A stretch of DNA of 64,000 bases from Arthrobacter cavernae (GCF_017368795.1 NZ_JAFNLL010000018.1:27868-91867), one strand, 5' to 3'; positions 45,694 through 55,026 are shown, counted from the first letter of the stretch. The notes: generated by a model not told the origin, from the sequence alone. Program-made: numbers and translations.

Positions 45694-47535
45694 TCAGACC
45701 GGCAGGCAGCCGCCGTTCGCGCCCTGGAACGTGTCGAGGCGGTGGATGAAGGCCGCCATCGCCTCACGGGTGATCGGGTCGACCGGCCGGTAGGTGCCGT
45801 CGCTCCAGCCGGTGGAGACCCCCGCGTGGCTCGTCCACGAGATTTCCTTGTAGAAGCCGCCGCCGGCAGGCACATCCTTGAACGGAGAGGCGAGCGGTTC
45901 CTGGAAGCCGGCTGAGGCGGGGACCCGGCAATAGCCGCCGCTGTACCGGTAGAGGAATGCCGCCATCGCTTCACGGCTGATGGATTCGTACGGCCGGAAG
46001 GTGCCGTCGTCCCAGCCGTTGGCCAGGCCCCGGGATTCCATCCACGCGATTTCCCTGTAGAACGGATGGCCGGTGGGGACGTCCTTGAAGGGGGAGATGG
46101 CCGGTGCCGTGTACGCGGCCGGTGCGGCCAGCCGGAACATGAACGCCGCCGTGGCCTCACGGCTGATCGGTTCGAAGGGGCGGTAGCTGCCGTCGGGCCA
46201 GCCGTTGCTCAGATCCTTGTCGTACATCCAGAGGATGTCATCCTGGAATCCCGATCCGCTGATGTCAGTGAACGGGGATCCGGCATCGACCGTGACGCCG
46301 GCGGTGCCGTCGGGACTGCCGGCGGCGTAGCTGACGTAGTCGATGTGCACCTTGGTGCCGGCGTGCGTGGTGAAGGTGCTGCCGGCCTGCCACGCGTGGT
46401 TTTCAGCGTAGTAGCCGGTGAACGGTCGCGTGGACGGCATGAGGATCAGGGAGGAAGCATACGAGGCGCCGCCGTTCTGCACGATCTTGACACCCTGGTT
46501 GCCGCCCACGGCCAGGCCTGCGTCGTAGCCGACAGGCAGCCGCAGCTCGAGATAGTAGGCCTCGCCGCTTTTCGGGTCGGTGAACTTGACCGCCCTGTTG
46601 GCTTCGTCTCCGGCCCACGCCTTGAGGGTATAGCTCTTGCGCCCGGAGGCGACGCCGACGTTGAGGATTTCATCGCCGCGGCCGAAGCCGCCGAGGTACC
46701 AGAGGCTCGAGCTAATCGCCGGCAGCCTGTACTGCGCCGCGCCCATGAGGTCCATGGTGTCACCGTATTCGCGGATGGTGCAGGAGGTGTCGGCAAAACC
46801 GCCGTTGGTGCCCGGTCCGACGTCGGAGGCCCCGCTGAGGCACTGCAGGCTGTCCGCATGCATCAGCCCCAGGATGTGTCCGAACTCGTGGGCCACCACG
46901 TTCTTGGTGAAGTTGCTGGGCACGGGCATGAGCATGCGCCCGCCCTGGTTTCCGCCGCTCCAGCCGGCGCCGAGGGCACCATAGGAAAGCTGGGAGACGG
47001 GAATGAACACCACCAGGGCCTTGTACGGTCCGGCGACCCAGCCCAGCCTCTCGGTCGCCTCGCGGGTCACCGTGTCCATGATCTCGAAGTATGACTGTCC
47101 GGACGTGGCGGTAGAGCTGAAGCCGGTGGTGGTCCTGGTCTCATCGACGGACATCGAGAGCCTGTTGTTGGACATCTTCTTCCAGTATTCGCTGGCTGCG
47201 GTGATGCCGGCCCTCGCCGCAGCCAGGTCAATGGATGCAGTCTGCTCTGCTGTCCTGTCCGCCAGCTTGACGGTCACCAGCGTCACCTTGATGTCGCCGG
47301 CGCGGGCCAGGCTGCTCGCGGCCCCTTGGGGCCCCTCGGCGTCCTGGATGCCCCGGAGGGCCTCGGGCTCGAAGGTGTGGACGGAGTGGGGGGTGCCTTC
47401 CGGCGCCTCCACGGGCGGGGCCCCCGGGGATGGCGGCGGGACGGCTGCTGCCGGCGGGGCGGAGATGGTGGTCAGGGCTGCTGTGGACAGCAGCAGTGCC
47501 GTAACGACGGCGGCGGTGCGGGTGAGTAGCTGCAT
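45694..47535 (-). CDS. Secreted metzincin-like metalloprotease with three SLH domains
   Basis: 613 residues. A Sec signal peptide (about 1-31, ending PPAAA) is followed by a Pro-rich stretch. The zinc site is HEFGHILGLMH (His216, Glu217, His220, His226), the extended metzincin form, with a later Met in TMDLMGAA as Met-turn candidate. The C-terminus has three SLH repeats (about 430-480, 490-540 and 550-605), each ending in a variant of (S/T)REAxAAFxxR(L/Y). The first includes NGWPDGSYRPFEPISREATA. SLH domains tether proteins to the cell wall. It probably degrades extracellular protein while bound to the surface. It is monocistronic and bracketed by terminators. Confidence 0.9.
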   Translation of the reverse strand: MQLLTRTAAVVTALLLSTAALTTISAPPAAAVPPPSPGAPPVEAPEGTPHSVHTFEPEALRGIQDAEGPQGAASSLARAGDIKVTLVTVKLADRTAEQTASIDLAAARAGITAASEYWKKMSNNRLSMSVDETRTTTGFSSTATSGQSYFEIMDTVTREATERLGWVAGPYKALVVFIPVSQLSYGALGAGWSGGNQGGRMLMPVPSNFTKNVVAHEFGHILGLMHADSLQCLSGASDVGPGTNGGFADTSCTIREYGDTMDLMGAAQYRLPAISSSLWYLGGFGRGDEILNVGVASGRKSYTLKAWAGDEANRAVKFTDPKSGEAYYLELRLPVGYDAGLAVGGNQGVKIVQNGGASYASSLILMPSTRPFTGYYAENHAWQAGSTFTTHAGTKVHIDYVSYAAGSPDGTAGVTVDAGSPFTDISGSGFQDDILWMYDKDLSNGWPDGSYRPFEPISREATAAFMFRLAAPAAYTAPAISPFKDVPTGHPFYREIAWMESRGLANGWDDGTFRPYESISREAMAAFLYRYSGGYCRVPASAGFQEPLASPFKDVPAGGGFYKEISWTSHAGVSTGWSDGTYRPVDPITREAMAAFIHRLDTFQGANGGCLPV

Positions 47536-47659
47536 CCTGTGTTCTCTCTGTCTTCAGCGAATCTCTGTCTTCAGCGAGGTTCGGCAGGGCCGGTGCCGGC
47601 TAGGTGAAATTACATCAGACATGAACCCAATTTCCCGGTAACCGCGAAGAAACGCGAAA

Positions 47660-47702
47660 GGGAAGGGCCGACGGCGGGATCCACCCGCCCTCGGCCCTTC
47701 CC
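47660..47702 (-). terminator. 19-bp terminator after the reductase gene
   Basis: Arms 47660-47678 and 47684-47702 pair with one mismatch around a 5-base loop. It lies 25 bases past the VanB-type reductase stop. It is a near copy of the palindrome at 45602-45649. Confidence 0.75.
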
Positions 47703-47727
47703 CGCTGCCGTTCGGTTCAGGGATGGC

Positions 47728-48696
47728 TCAGAGATCAAGCACCAGCCGCTGTCCGCGGCAGCGCGAGACACAGATCATCATGGTGTCCCCCGCCGCGCGC
47801 TCGTCACCGGACAGGAGGCTGTCCCGGTGGTCGATCTCGCCGGAGACCACCGGTGTTTCGCAGGTCCCGCAGATGCCCTCGCGGCAGGAGCTCAGCGGAA
47901 ACCGCCCGGCTGCCTCCAGCGCCTCCAGGATGGTGGTTCCGGCAGGAACCTCGACGATGGCGCCGTCGGCGAGTTCCACGTCAAAGGAGGAACCGCCGTC
48001 GGGCCCTTCCCCGGGCCCGGCAGCAGGAGACGCAGCCGCCGGGTCCGCCGCAAAGCGCTCAAAGTGCACGCGGGAGCCGTCCCACGGGGCTGTCAGCTCC
48101 TGGACCGCCCCCAACAGCGGCCCGGGACCGCAGACGTACAGGTGCGTTTGCGCGCCGGCGGCGCCCAGCAGGGAAGCCAGCGGGAACCTGCCGCCCTCGT
48201 CGTCCGCGTGGATGGTCACGGTACCGCCGTCCGGCAGCTCACCAAGAAACGCCATGCTGCGGCGGCTGCGGCCGAGGTACACAAGCCGCCACGGCGCACC
48301 GGATGCCGCGGCTGCGCGCACCATCGGCAGCACCGGCGTGATGCCGATGCCGCCGGCGATGAACAGGTACTCCGCTGCGGGCGCGAGCGAAAAATTGTTC
48401 CTCGGCGCCCGGACCTGGACCTTGCTGCCCGGCCGGAGCTCCTCATGGACGAACGCCGAGCCGCCGCGGCCCGCCTTCTCATGCAGCACCGCGACGCGCC
48501 AGCGCGGATCCCCGGGCTCCGAACACAGCGAATACTGGCGCAGCAGACCATTCGGCAGCAGGACGTCGATGTGTGCCCCTGGCTCCCACGCCGGCAACGG
48601 ATCCCCAAGCGGGTGCTGCAGCGCAAGGGACAGGACGCCGTCGGCCTCGCGGCCCATGGAACGGACTTCAACGTCGAAGAAATCGAGAGTGCTCAT
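47728..48696 (-). CDS. VanB/PDR-type ferredoxin reductase for a Rieske oxygenase
   Basis: 322 residues. The N-terminal FMN-binding barrel contains LLRQYSLCSEPGD, followed by the NAD-binding Rossmann domain with FIAGGIGITPVLPMVR. The C-terminal plant-type [2Fe-2S] ferredoxin domain carries the ligands in CREGICGTCETPVV and a final Cys in MICVSRCRGQ. It passes electrons from NADH to a Rieske oxygenase; the partner is most likely the oxygenase encoded at 53026-54081. The order FMN-NAD-2Fe2S fits the vanillate demethylase reductase family. It is last in the cluster, 42 bases after the ABC ATPase gene. Confidence 0.92.
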   Translation of the reverse strand: MSTLDFFDVEVRSMGREADGVLSLALQHPLGDPLPAWEPGAHIDVLLPNGLLRQYSLCSEPGDPRWRVAVLHEKAGRGGSAFVHEELRPGSKVQVRAPRNNFSLAPAAEYLFIAGGIGITPVLPMVRAAAASGAPWRLVYLGRSRRSMAFLGELPDGGTVTIHADDEGGRFPLASLLGAAGAQTHLYVCGPGPLLGAVQELTAPWDGSRVHFERFAADPAAASPAAGPGEGPDGGSSFDVELADGAIVEVPAGTTILEALEAAGRFPLSSCREGICGTCETPVVSGEIDHRDSLLSGDERAAGDTMMICVSRCRGQRLVLDL

Positions 48697-48738
48697 GTCT
48701 GGCCTTTTCTTGATGTGCGGCGGAGCAAGGGCCCGCGG

Positions 48739-49554
48739 TTACAGAACGGACGCCAGGAAGGACCTGGTGCGCTCGTTTTGGGGATTCGTGATGAGCTGCG
48801 CGGCGGGTCCCTGCTCCACGATGTTTCCGTCCGCCATGAACACCACGCGGTCCGCAACATCGCGGGCAAAGTTCATTTCGTGGGTGACCACAACCATGGT
48901 CATGCCGGACTGGGCCAGGTCCTTCATGACCTTCAGCACCTCGCCCACCAGTTCGGGGTCCAGGGCCGACGTCGGCTCGTCGAACAACATCAGCTTTGGC
49001 TCCATGCACAGCGCCCGGGCGATCGCGACGCGTTGCTGCTGGCCGCCGGAAAGCTGGCGGGGGTAGGAGCCTGCTTTGTCGGCCAGTCCCACGCGCTCCA
49101 GCAAGCGCAGCGCCCGGGCAGTGACCTGGGACTTCTTCTGGCGCAGCACCAGCCGGGGCGCCTCGACGAGGTTTTCCAGGACGGTCATGTGCGGGAACAG
49201 GTTGAAGTGCTGGAACACCATGCCGATGTCCGTGCGGTTGCGGCAGACATCGTTGTGCTTTTGCTCGTGCAGCTTGGTGCCCTTGATGTCGTAGCCCACC
49301 ACCTTGCCGTCCACCCACATGCGGCCTCCGTTGATGCCTTCGAGGTGGTTGATGCAGCGCAGGAGCGTGCTCTTGCCGGAGCCCGAAGGTCCGATCAGGC
49401 ACACCACCTCGCCCGCCGCAATCTCGAGGTCGATCCCTTTCAGCACGTCCAGCTGGCCGTAGCTCTTGTGCACGGAGTCGGCCTTCACCATGATCCGGGT
49501 GCCGGCTGCGGCTGCGGGCCCCGTCCCCGAGGGTGAAGTCATTGTTTCAGTCAT
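48739..49554 (-). CDS. Polar amino acid ABC transporter ATPase
   Basis: 271 residues from the ATG at 49554, which overlaps the permease stop (ATGA). Walker [19 protein letters not shown], the signature [20 protein letters not shown], Walker [17 protein letters not shown] and the H-loop [13 protein letters not shown] identify the HisP/GlnQ group. It couples ATP hydrolysis to amino-acid-type uptake together with the permease and the lipoprotein encoded upstream. Confidence 0.95.
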   Translation of the reverse strand: MTETMTSPSGTGPAAAAGTRIMVKADSVHKSYGQLDVLKGIDLEIAAGEVVCLIGPSGSGKSTLLRCINHLEGINGGRMWVDGKVVGYDIKGTKLHEQKHNDVCRNRTDIGMVFQHFNLFPHMTVLENLVEAPRLVLRQKKSQVTARALRLLERVGLADKAGSYPRQLSGGQQQRVAIARALCMEPKLMLFDEPTSALDPELVGEVLKVMKDLAQSGMTMVVVTHEMNFARDVADRVVFMADGNIVEQGPAAQLITNPQNERTRSFLASVL

Positions 49555-50504
49555 CGGGTGCCGCCTTTCCGGGCCAGCCGGTCGGTGTTGAGTGGGGCGT
49601 GGGTGTTGAAGAACAAGGCCAGCTTTTGCCACGGAGTCATTGGCAGGCTGCGCTGCCCGCCCTTGGCGTAGCGGCGCTCGAGGTAGTACTGCCCGACGCT
49701 CAGGACTGACGTCACCACGATGTACCAGAGGCTCGCGACGATCAGCAGCGGGACGGTTTCAAACGTCCGCGCATAGATGATCTGGGAGGAATACAGCAGC
49801 TCCGGCACGGAAATGACGCTCACCAGGGCCGTGGTCTTGAGCATGCCGATGGTTTCATTGCCCGTGGGCGGGATGATGACCTTCATGGCCTGGGGCAGGA
49901 TGATGCGCCGCATGGTGTGGAAGCGGTTGATCCCCAGTGCGCCGGCAGCCTCGGCCTGCCCGTGGTCCACGGACAGGATGCCGGCGCGCACGATCTCCGA
50001 CATGTAGGCGCCCTGGTTGAGCCCCAGGCCCAGGATGGCCGCGAACATCGGCGTGATGATCTGGTTGGCGTCCAGGTTGACGCCCGGGATGCCGAAGCTG
50101 ATGGTCGGGTACAGCGCCGCGAGGTTGTACCAAAACAGCAGCTGGACCAGCACCGGGGTGCCCCTGAAGAAGTTCACGTAACCAAACGCCGCAGTGCGGA
50201 CCACGGGGTTCAGGGACAGCCTCATGACGGCCAGCACCACGCCCAGCACCACGCCGATCACCATGCACACGGCCGTCAACATCAGGGTGATGCCTATGCC
50301 GTTGACGATCGACACGTCCCGGATGTATTTACCTACCGTTTCCCAGCCGAAGCGCGGGTTGGTGAACACGGACTGCAGCGCCAGGCCGCCGACGCCCAGG
50401 ATCACGACGGCGGACACCCACCTGCCGGGGTACCTCGCCTTGACCGTGGTGTACTGGTCCGGCGAGGTCCGCTGGGGTTCCACCTTGACGGCTGTTGCAC
50501 TCAT
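49551..50504 (-). CDS. Polar amino acid ABC transporter permease
   Basis: 317 residues with an N-terminal segment around 30-50 and the HisM/GlnP-type core. [20 protein letters not shown] begins the permease domain. The EAA loop [20 protein letters not shown] contacts the ATPase. The basic C-terminus is cytosolic. It sits between the substrate-binding protein gene (25-base gap) and the ATPase gene (4-base overlap). A single permease gene implies a homodimeric channel. Confidence 0.94.
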   Translation of the reverse strand: MSATAVKVEPQRTSPDQYTTVKARYPGRWVSAVVILGVGGLALQSVFTNPRFGWETVGKYIRDVSIVNGIGITLMLTAVCMVIGVVLGVVLAVMRLSLNPVVRTAAFGYVNFFRGTPVLVQLLFWYNLAALYPTISFGIPGVNLDANQIITPMFAAILGLGLNQGAYMSEIVRAGILSVDHGQAEAAGALGINRFHTMRRIILPQAMKVIIPPTGNETIGMLKTTALVSVISVPELLYSSQIIYARTFETVPLLIVASLWYIVVTSVLSVGQYYLERRYAKGGQRSLPMTPWQKLALFFNTHAPLNTDRLARKGGTR

Positions 50505-50529
50505 CGGATTCCTGCCTGTCTGCCGCCGG

Positions 50530-51453
50530 CTACTTGCCGGAGACCTGGTCTGCGGTGATGATGGCGCTGGCGGGGATGCCCCAGTTGCCGTTGATTTCGG
50601 CGTAGCGCTCGCTGTTGATGAGCGCCTTCATGGCCGCGGCGACGGCGGGTTCGAGGCCCGATTCCTTGTTCAAGGCCACGCCGGTCGGTTCAGGCTGGTA
50701 GTCCGCGCCCTCGGCGAGCTCAAACTTGTTCCCGCCCAGCTTGCCCTGGTAGGCCAGCGAGATGCTGTCCGCCATGACTCCGTCCACGCGGCCGGACATC
50801 AGGGCCAGGTTGGCGTCGGTCTGGGTGGGGAACTGCTGCTGGTCGATGGCAGGCTTTCCGGCGTCGGTGCATTCCTTGCTCATGGCCGGCATGACTTCCA
50901 GCACTTGGATGGACCCCTTCTGCCCAGCCACCTTCTTGCCGCACAGGGTCTCGGACTTCATGGCGAGCCGGGCGGGGTTGCCCGGTGCCACTGCGATCCC
51001 CGAGCCTCCCGAGAGGTAGGCCACGAAGTCCACCACCTTCTTGCGTTCCTCCGTGATGGAGAACGCGGACATGCCGAGGTCGTACTTCTTGGAGGCCAGG
51101 CCAGGAAGGATGGTTTCGAAGGTGGCAGGGACGTGCTCGGCCTTCAACCCAAGCACCGCAGCCAGTGCGTCGCCGGTCTCAACGTCCCAGCCGATCATGG
51201 TCTTGTTGTCCGTGTCGTAGTACTCGAACGGGGCGTAGGTGGGGTCCGAGGCAATGACCAGCGTGCCCTTGTCCCGGACGGACTGCGGAAGCAGCGCCCT
51301 GGCGTCTTCATTGACGCCCAGGGTGGTGCTGGCGGCGCCGTTGCCGCTGTCCTTCTTGGATTCGGTGTCCGCGGCGGCGTTGGTGCAGCCGCTGGCGGCG
51401 AGAACAGTGAGGCCTGCGGTGGCGATCAGGGCGGCCTTGAGGAATACGCGCAT
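50530..51453 (-). CDS. Amino-acid-type ABC transporter substrate-binding lipoprotein
   Basis: 307 residues from the ATG at 51453. The lipobox LAASGC (Cys near 23) anchors it to the membrane. The periplasmic-binding-protein type 2 fold is shown by KGTLVIASDPTYAPFEYYDT, GWDVETGDALAAVLGLKAEH and MSAFSITEERKKVVDF. It captures an amino acid or amino-acid-like ligand (betaine, N-acyl amino acid or similar) for the adjacent transporter. The ligand is probably the substrate of the downstream-acting oxygenase and deacylase. Confidence 0.92.
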   Translation of the reverse strand: MRVFLKAALIATAGLTVLAASGCTNAAADTESKKDSGNGAASTTLGVNEDARALLPQSVRDKGTLVIASDPTYAPFEYYDTDNKTMIGWDVETGDALAAVLGLKAEHVPATFETILPGLASKKYDLGMSAFSITEERKKVVDFVAYLSGGSGIAVAPGNPARLAMKSETLCGKKVAGQKGSIQVLEVMPAMSKECTDAGKPAIDQQQFPTQTDANLALMSGRVDGVMADSISLAYQGKLGGNKFELAEGADYQPEPTGVALNKESGLEPAVAAAMKALINSERYAEINGNWGIPASAIITADQVSGK

Positions 51454-51533
51454 GGGAAAACCTTTCACTGACGTTGTGGGGGAGTGCCGGGCCCGCGGGG
51501 CCCGGCCTGTGGAACGGGTTTTGCGTAGCCGGC

Positions 51534-52583
51534 TTACGGAGCCGGGCAGAGGGGTGCCACGTGGACCAGGTGGCTGCCGGGCCGGACCAAGGTCGGCCGG
51601 CGGATGATCGCCGCGATGCCGTCCACGGCAGCCCGGAATTCACGGGGTTCGCGGTCCAGTTCGTCCAGGAAATGCACCTTCGCCACGACGTCCCCGGCAT
51701 GGACAAACTGCCCCAGGTCGACGGTTGGCTCGAACAGTCCGTGCACCGTGCTGGAGACCGCGGATTCGGCGACCAGTTCGATCCACGTGGTTGGCTCGGG
51801 GTCGCTGATTTCCGGGCCGACGGCATCCGCAGCACGGGCCGGCAGGACGCCGACACTGTCCATGAAGGCGGCGAGCCCTGTCCGTGCCTGATGGAGCACG
51901 TGCCGGTCCACGGTTCCGCCGCCGCCGAGTTCGGTGGACAGTGTCAGGATGCCGGCGTCGTCGCCCGCCGTGCTGAGCGATCCGGGCTCCAGGCGCGGCG
52001 GCACCACCATGGTGAATGGCAAGCCCATGGTGTTGGCCGCCTTGACCTTCTGTGCCCACAGCTCCTCGTCCGGGCCCCGGTACAGGAACAGGCACGGGAC
52101 GTACGTCGAGTTGCTCCCGCCGGAATGCAGATCGATCACGACGTCGGCCCGCGGCAGGAGCCCGCTGCCCACCAGGTGCGCGGCCTGGGCCGTGGGGCCT
52201 TGGGCCGGTGCGCCGGGGTAGCTGCGGTTCAGGTTGCCGTGGTCGATCGGCGACACGCGTGTCCCGGCCGTGACCGCCGGGGCGTTGGCCGAGGGCACGA
52301 TGATGAGTGTCCCGGTGAGGTCTTCGGGCTGCACGGACCGGATCAGTTCGTGCAGCAGGATCTGGCCCTCGTATTCGTCGCCGTGCGTTCCGGCCACCAG
52401 CAGGACCGTCGGCCCAGAGCCCGAGCCGATCACCGCCACCGGGACAGGGATGTGCGAGGCATCGTGGGCGTTGTCCGAGTGAACCAATTTTCCGTGGCCC
52501 AGCTGCTTTCCGGCTCTGCCGAAGTCGATGCCGCTCAGGCTCGCTGCGGCGGCTGCTGCCGCCGTCGTCGTTACGGTACCCAT
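51534..52583 (-). CDS. Aspartoacylase/succinylglutamate desuccinylase family zinc hydrolase
   Basis: 349 residues. Zinc ligands are His67 and Glu70 in AGTHGDEYEG and His153 in IDLHSGGSNSTY, the pattern of the M14-like AstE/AspA family. A C-terminal beta domain has HAGDVVAKVHFL. Relatives include DoeB, which deacetylates N-acetyl-diaminobutyrate in ectoine breakdown. It probably removes an acyl group from an amino acid. No doeA-like gene is present, so ectoine is not assured. The start overlaps the end of the next upstream gene by 13 bases. Confidence 0.88.
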   Translation of the reverse strand: MGTVTTTAAAAAAASLSGIDFGRAGKQLGHGKLVHSDNAHDASHIPVPVAVIGSGSGPTVLLVAGTHGDEYEGQILLHELIRSVQPEDLTGTLIIVPSANAPAVTAGTRVSPIDHGNLNRSYPGAPAQGPTAQAAHLVGSGLLPRADVVIDLHSGGSNSTYVPCLFLYRGPDEELWAQKVKAANTMGLPFTMVVPPRLEPGSLSTAGDDAGILTLSTELGGGGTVDRHVLHQARTGLAAFMDSVGVLPARAADAVGPEISDPEPTTWIELVAESAVSSTVHGLFEPTVDLGQFVHAGDVVAKVHFLDELDREPREFRAAVDGIAAIIRRPTLVRPGSHLVHVAPLCPAP

Positions 52584-53017
52584 CGCAGGGCCCTCCCTGT
52601 GGTAGGGGCGAGACGCACGACGTCCACGACGGCGTCGCCCGGGGTGACGGACAGCCGCACGGCTTCATCGTCCTCGCCTTCGAGGATGAACACGTCGCCG
52701 GGCCGCAGCCAGCGCTCCCAGGGGCCGTCGACGGCGGCAACGCGGGCCTCGCCCCGGAGCGGCGCCACCACCAACTGCTCGCCGGAGCGGCGGAACAGTT
52801 CGCCGACGTAACCGTCCGTGTACTGCCGGCTGTCCTGGCGGATATGGTCGCCGTCGGTCTCCACCACCACGCGCTCGGCGTCGGCGTCGTTGACGGAAAC
52901 GGTCCAGCGCCAGGGGTCACCGCGTTCAGCGGAGTCGGGACATGCCGCCAAGGTGCGGGTCCCCAGTTCGGGGTGCACCTCGGCGCCGAGGGCGTTGGCC
53001 CTGATCAGCATCCACAT
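52571..53017 (-). CDS. Cupin-like protein of unknown function
   Basis: 148 residues that I do not recognise as a named family. The pattern of short beta-strands with Gly/Pro turns (RWLRPGDVFILEGEDDEAVR, SVTPGDAVVDVVRL) and the small size suggest a cupin/RmlC-like barrel. HutD-like proteins of amino-acid catabolic operons have a similar shape. No strong metal-ligand set is seen. It is fully embedded in the Rieske-ABC operon (8 bases after the oxygenase stop, 13-base overlap with the zinc hydrolase), so it serves the same pathway, perhaps as a sensor or accessory enzyme. Confidence 0.7.
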   Translation of the reverse strand: MWMLIRANALGAEVHPELGTRTLAACPDSAERGDPWRWTVSVNDADAERVVVETDGDHIRQDSRQYTDGYVGELFRRSGEQLVVAPLRGEARVAAVDGPWERWLRPGDVFILEGEDDEAVRLSVTPGDAVVDVVRLAPTTGRALRWVP

Positions 53018-53025
53018 GCCGGCAC

Positions 53026-54081
53026 CTACGCGCGCCCGGCGGCGGCCGGGATCCGGGCTGCGGGGGCGCCTTCGCGGGCGGCCTGCTCTTGTTTGAGGAG
53101 GGCGGCCAGAATGCGGCGGGCTTTGGCGACACCGCCGTCCTGGGCGATCAGCACATCGAATTCGCCCGCCGGGCGCGTCTGCATGCCGATTTCCTGGGCT
53201 TCCAGGGCGCTGGCGTCCTCGTCCAGGACGGTGGCCAGGCCGGTCTTGAGGTCTTCCGTGGCCTGCGCGTCCCGCACGGCGAAGTTGCGGCTGAAGGCGT
53301 AGTAGTACCAGGAATTGTGCTGGTCGATCGGGGTGATGCCGTTGAGCACCTTGATCAGATAGCCCTCCTCGCGCGAGCGGCCCTCGCCGGTGATGCCCGA
53401 GTGCAGCACGTGCAGGTTGGGGACGAAGAACTCGGTGCAGTGGAAGCGGTCGAAGAGGCCGCGGGCGTCCATGGTTTCGGCATAGAGCGGCGGCGCCTCG
53501 ACGGACGGCATGAGCCGGTCCACACTGACCACGTTGCCCTCCACTTCCACGGTGATGCCATGCTCGTAGATGTAGTCGTCGCCCACCGTGGTCTTGTGCA
53601 GGAAGGACTCGTGGGTGAGGTCCAGCAGGTTGTCATGGATGAGGTCGGCGCGGCATTTGAAGAGGTAGGAGTGGGTCACTGTGGCCCACTCGGGATCGAC
53701 CATCCAATGCGTGTCCGGGACGTCCGCGGGGTCGGCCAGTTCGGCGTCGCCGGTCCAGGCCCAGATCCAGCCGTCCTTCTCCACCAGAGGGTATTTCCGG
53801 ACGCGGGCACGCTCCGGGATGGTGGTCTGGGCCGGGACTTTGGTGCAGGCACCATCCGGGCCGTAGGTGAAGCCGTGGTAGCCACATTCCACGGAATCGC
53901 CGATGGTCCTGCCCTCGGACAGCGGGAAGGCGCGGTGGGCGCAGCGGTCGGCCAGAGCCACGGCCTCACCGTCCTGGGTACGGAACAGGACAATGGGCTG
54001 CTCGCAGATCACTCGGCGCACGGGTTTCCGGGTCACTTCATTGGACCACGCCGCCACATACCAGGTGTTCAAAACATACAT
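53026..54081 (-). CDS. Rieske non-heme iron oxygenase, VanA-like
   Basis: 351 residues. The Rieske centre is Cys47-His49 and Cys66-His69 in CAHRAFPLSEG and CGYHGFTY. The mononuclear iron site is in NLLDLTHESFLHK (His157, His162). The shorter C-terminus fits the vanillate/dicamba demethylase type, which removes O- or N-methyl groups or hydroxylates its substrate. Electrons would come from the VanB-type reductase encoded at the operon end. The divergent GntR gene and its operator candidate lie 24-155 bases upstream. The substrate is unknown. Confidence 0.93.
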   Translation of the reverse strand: MYVLNTWYVAAWSNEVTRKPVRRVICEQPIVLFRTQDGEAVALADRCAHRAFPLSEGRTIGDSVECGYHGFTYGPDGACTKVPAQTTIPERARVRKYPLVEKDGWIWAWTGDAELADPADVPDTHWMVDPEWATVTHSYLFKCRADLIHDNLLDLTHESFLHKTTVGDDYIYEHGITVEVEGNVVSVDRLMPSVEAPPLYAETMDARGLFDRFHCTEFFVPNLHVLHSGITGEGRSREEGYLIKVLNGITPIDQHNSWYYYAFSRNFAVRDAQATEDLKTGLATVLDEDASALEAQEIGMQTRPAGEFDVLIAQDGGVAKARRILAALLKQEQAAREGAPAARIPAAAGRA

Positions 54082-54104
54082 TCTTCAAGACTCCTCGCTC
54101 GGGT

Positions 54105-54119
54105 GTATACAATGTATAC
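54105..54119. promoter_or_regulatory. GntR operator candidate between Rieske and GntR genes
   Basis: GTATACAATGTATAC has two GTATAC units in palindromic order. It lies 24 bases upstream of the Rieske start and 117 bases before the GntR start. FCD-type GntR regulators bind short palindromes with this GTNTAC-like core, so this is a likely shared control site for both directions. A degenerate GAATAC follows at 54123. Confidence 0.6.
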
Positions 54120-54235
54120 GGTGAATACGAAGGGGTCAACGGTTTTTTGTGATCCCCCGCACAGGGCCTGCATTCCTCGCTGATTTGGTGCCGTAATACA
54201 CTGTGGAAATTGCGCCCCACCCTAGGGAGAACCCC

Positions 54236-54877
54236 ATGGCACCAACTGCCAAAGACACCCGGCCCCTTGCCGTGCGCGTCTACGAGCAAATCAGCTCGGA
54301 TATCATTGCCGGAACCATCGAAGCGGGCACGGCACTGGTCCAGGAGCAGGTGGCCGCCCAGTACGGCGTCTCACGCACCCCGGTCCGCGACGCCCTCACC
54401 CAGCTGACGCTGGAAGGCCTGGCAACGCTGGTGCCGGGGCGCGGCTACATCGTCAACACCCTGTCGCCCCAGGACGTCAAGGACGTCTACGAGGTCCGCT
54501 ACACCCTCGAATCCTTGGCGGCGCGGCAGGCCTGCGGCCTGCATTCACCGCAGCAGCTGGTCCGGCTGCGTGGCATGGTGGATGAATTCGAGACCGTCGA
54601 TCCCGCAGATGCCGAGGAACTGTTCCGCATGGGCGCGGCCTTTCATGCGGCACTCATCGACCCCTGCCCCAACACGTACCTGCGCAACACGCTCGCCGCC
54701 ATGTGGGACCATCCCATCGCCCGGCGCATCACCATGACGTACCGGCAAGGACCCGAGCACCAGTCAAAGGTCGCCAGGGACCACCGGAGGATCCTCGAGG
54801 CGCTCAAGACGGACGACCCGGACACCATCGCCGAGGTCCTCCGCTACTGCCACAACCCCAACGACACCCTCGATTAG
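54236..54877 (+). CDS. GntR family regulator, FCD subfamily
   Basis: 213 residues from the ATG at 54236 (AGGGAGA upstream). The winged HTH (about 8-70) contains AAQYGVSRTPVRDALTQLTL. The FCD ligand domain (about 80-205) has VRYTLESLAARQA, DEFETVDPADAEELFRMGAA, FHAALIDPCPNTYLR and ARDHRRILEAL, with Asp/His positions that bind metal in this family. It is divergent from the Rieske-ABC operon and probably represses it until an acidic ligand binds. Confidence 0.92.
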   Translation: MAPTAKDTRPLAVRVYEQISSDIIAGTIEAGTALVQEQVAAQYGVSRTPVRDALTQLTLEGLATLVPGRGYIVNTLSPQDVKDVYEVRYTLESLAARQACGLHSPQQLVRLRGMVDEFETVDPADAEELFRMGAAFHAALIDPCPNTYLRNTLAAMWDHPIARRITMTYRQGPEHQSKVARDHRRILEALKTDDPDTIAEVLRYCHNPNDTLD

Positions 54878-54879
54878 GA

Positions 54880-55005
54880 CCCTCTCTCACCTTTGAGGCC
54901 TTTTCGGCCGACCCTCCCTCTCTCACTTTTGGGGACAAATAACGGGACCCTCCTGCACATCAAAGTGCAGGAGGGTCCCGACTTTAAGCCCCAAATGTGA
55001 GGGAG
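54880..55005. repeat. Nested palindrome, copy 2 of the CTCTCTCACTTTTGG repeat family
   Basis: A partial arm (54880-54895, CCCTCTCTCACCTTTG) is followed by a full element. Its outer 17-bp arms are 54918-54934 and 54989-55005 (two mismatches). They enclose a perfect 16-bp hairpin (54943-54958 and 54965-54980, loop ATCAAA). It fills the gap between the convergent GntR and penicillin-binding protein genes and may also end transcription of both. The outer arms match the element at 31097-31185, the inner hairpin does not. Confidence 0.75.
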
Positions 55006-55026
55006 CGTCTGCCCGGCGGGAACGCG

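Noticed and set aside
51534..52583. Ectoine degradation operon (DoeB)
   Set aside because: The hydrolase resembles DoeB, but no doeA-like hydrolase or other ectoine genes are present, and the neighbours are a Rieske oxygenase and reductase.
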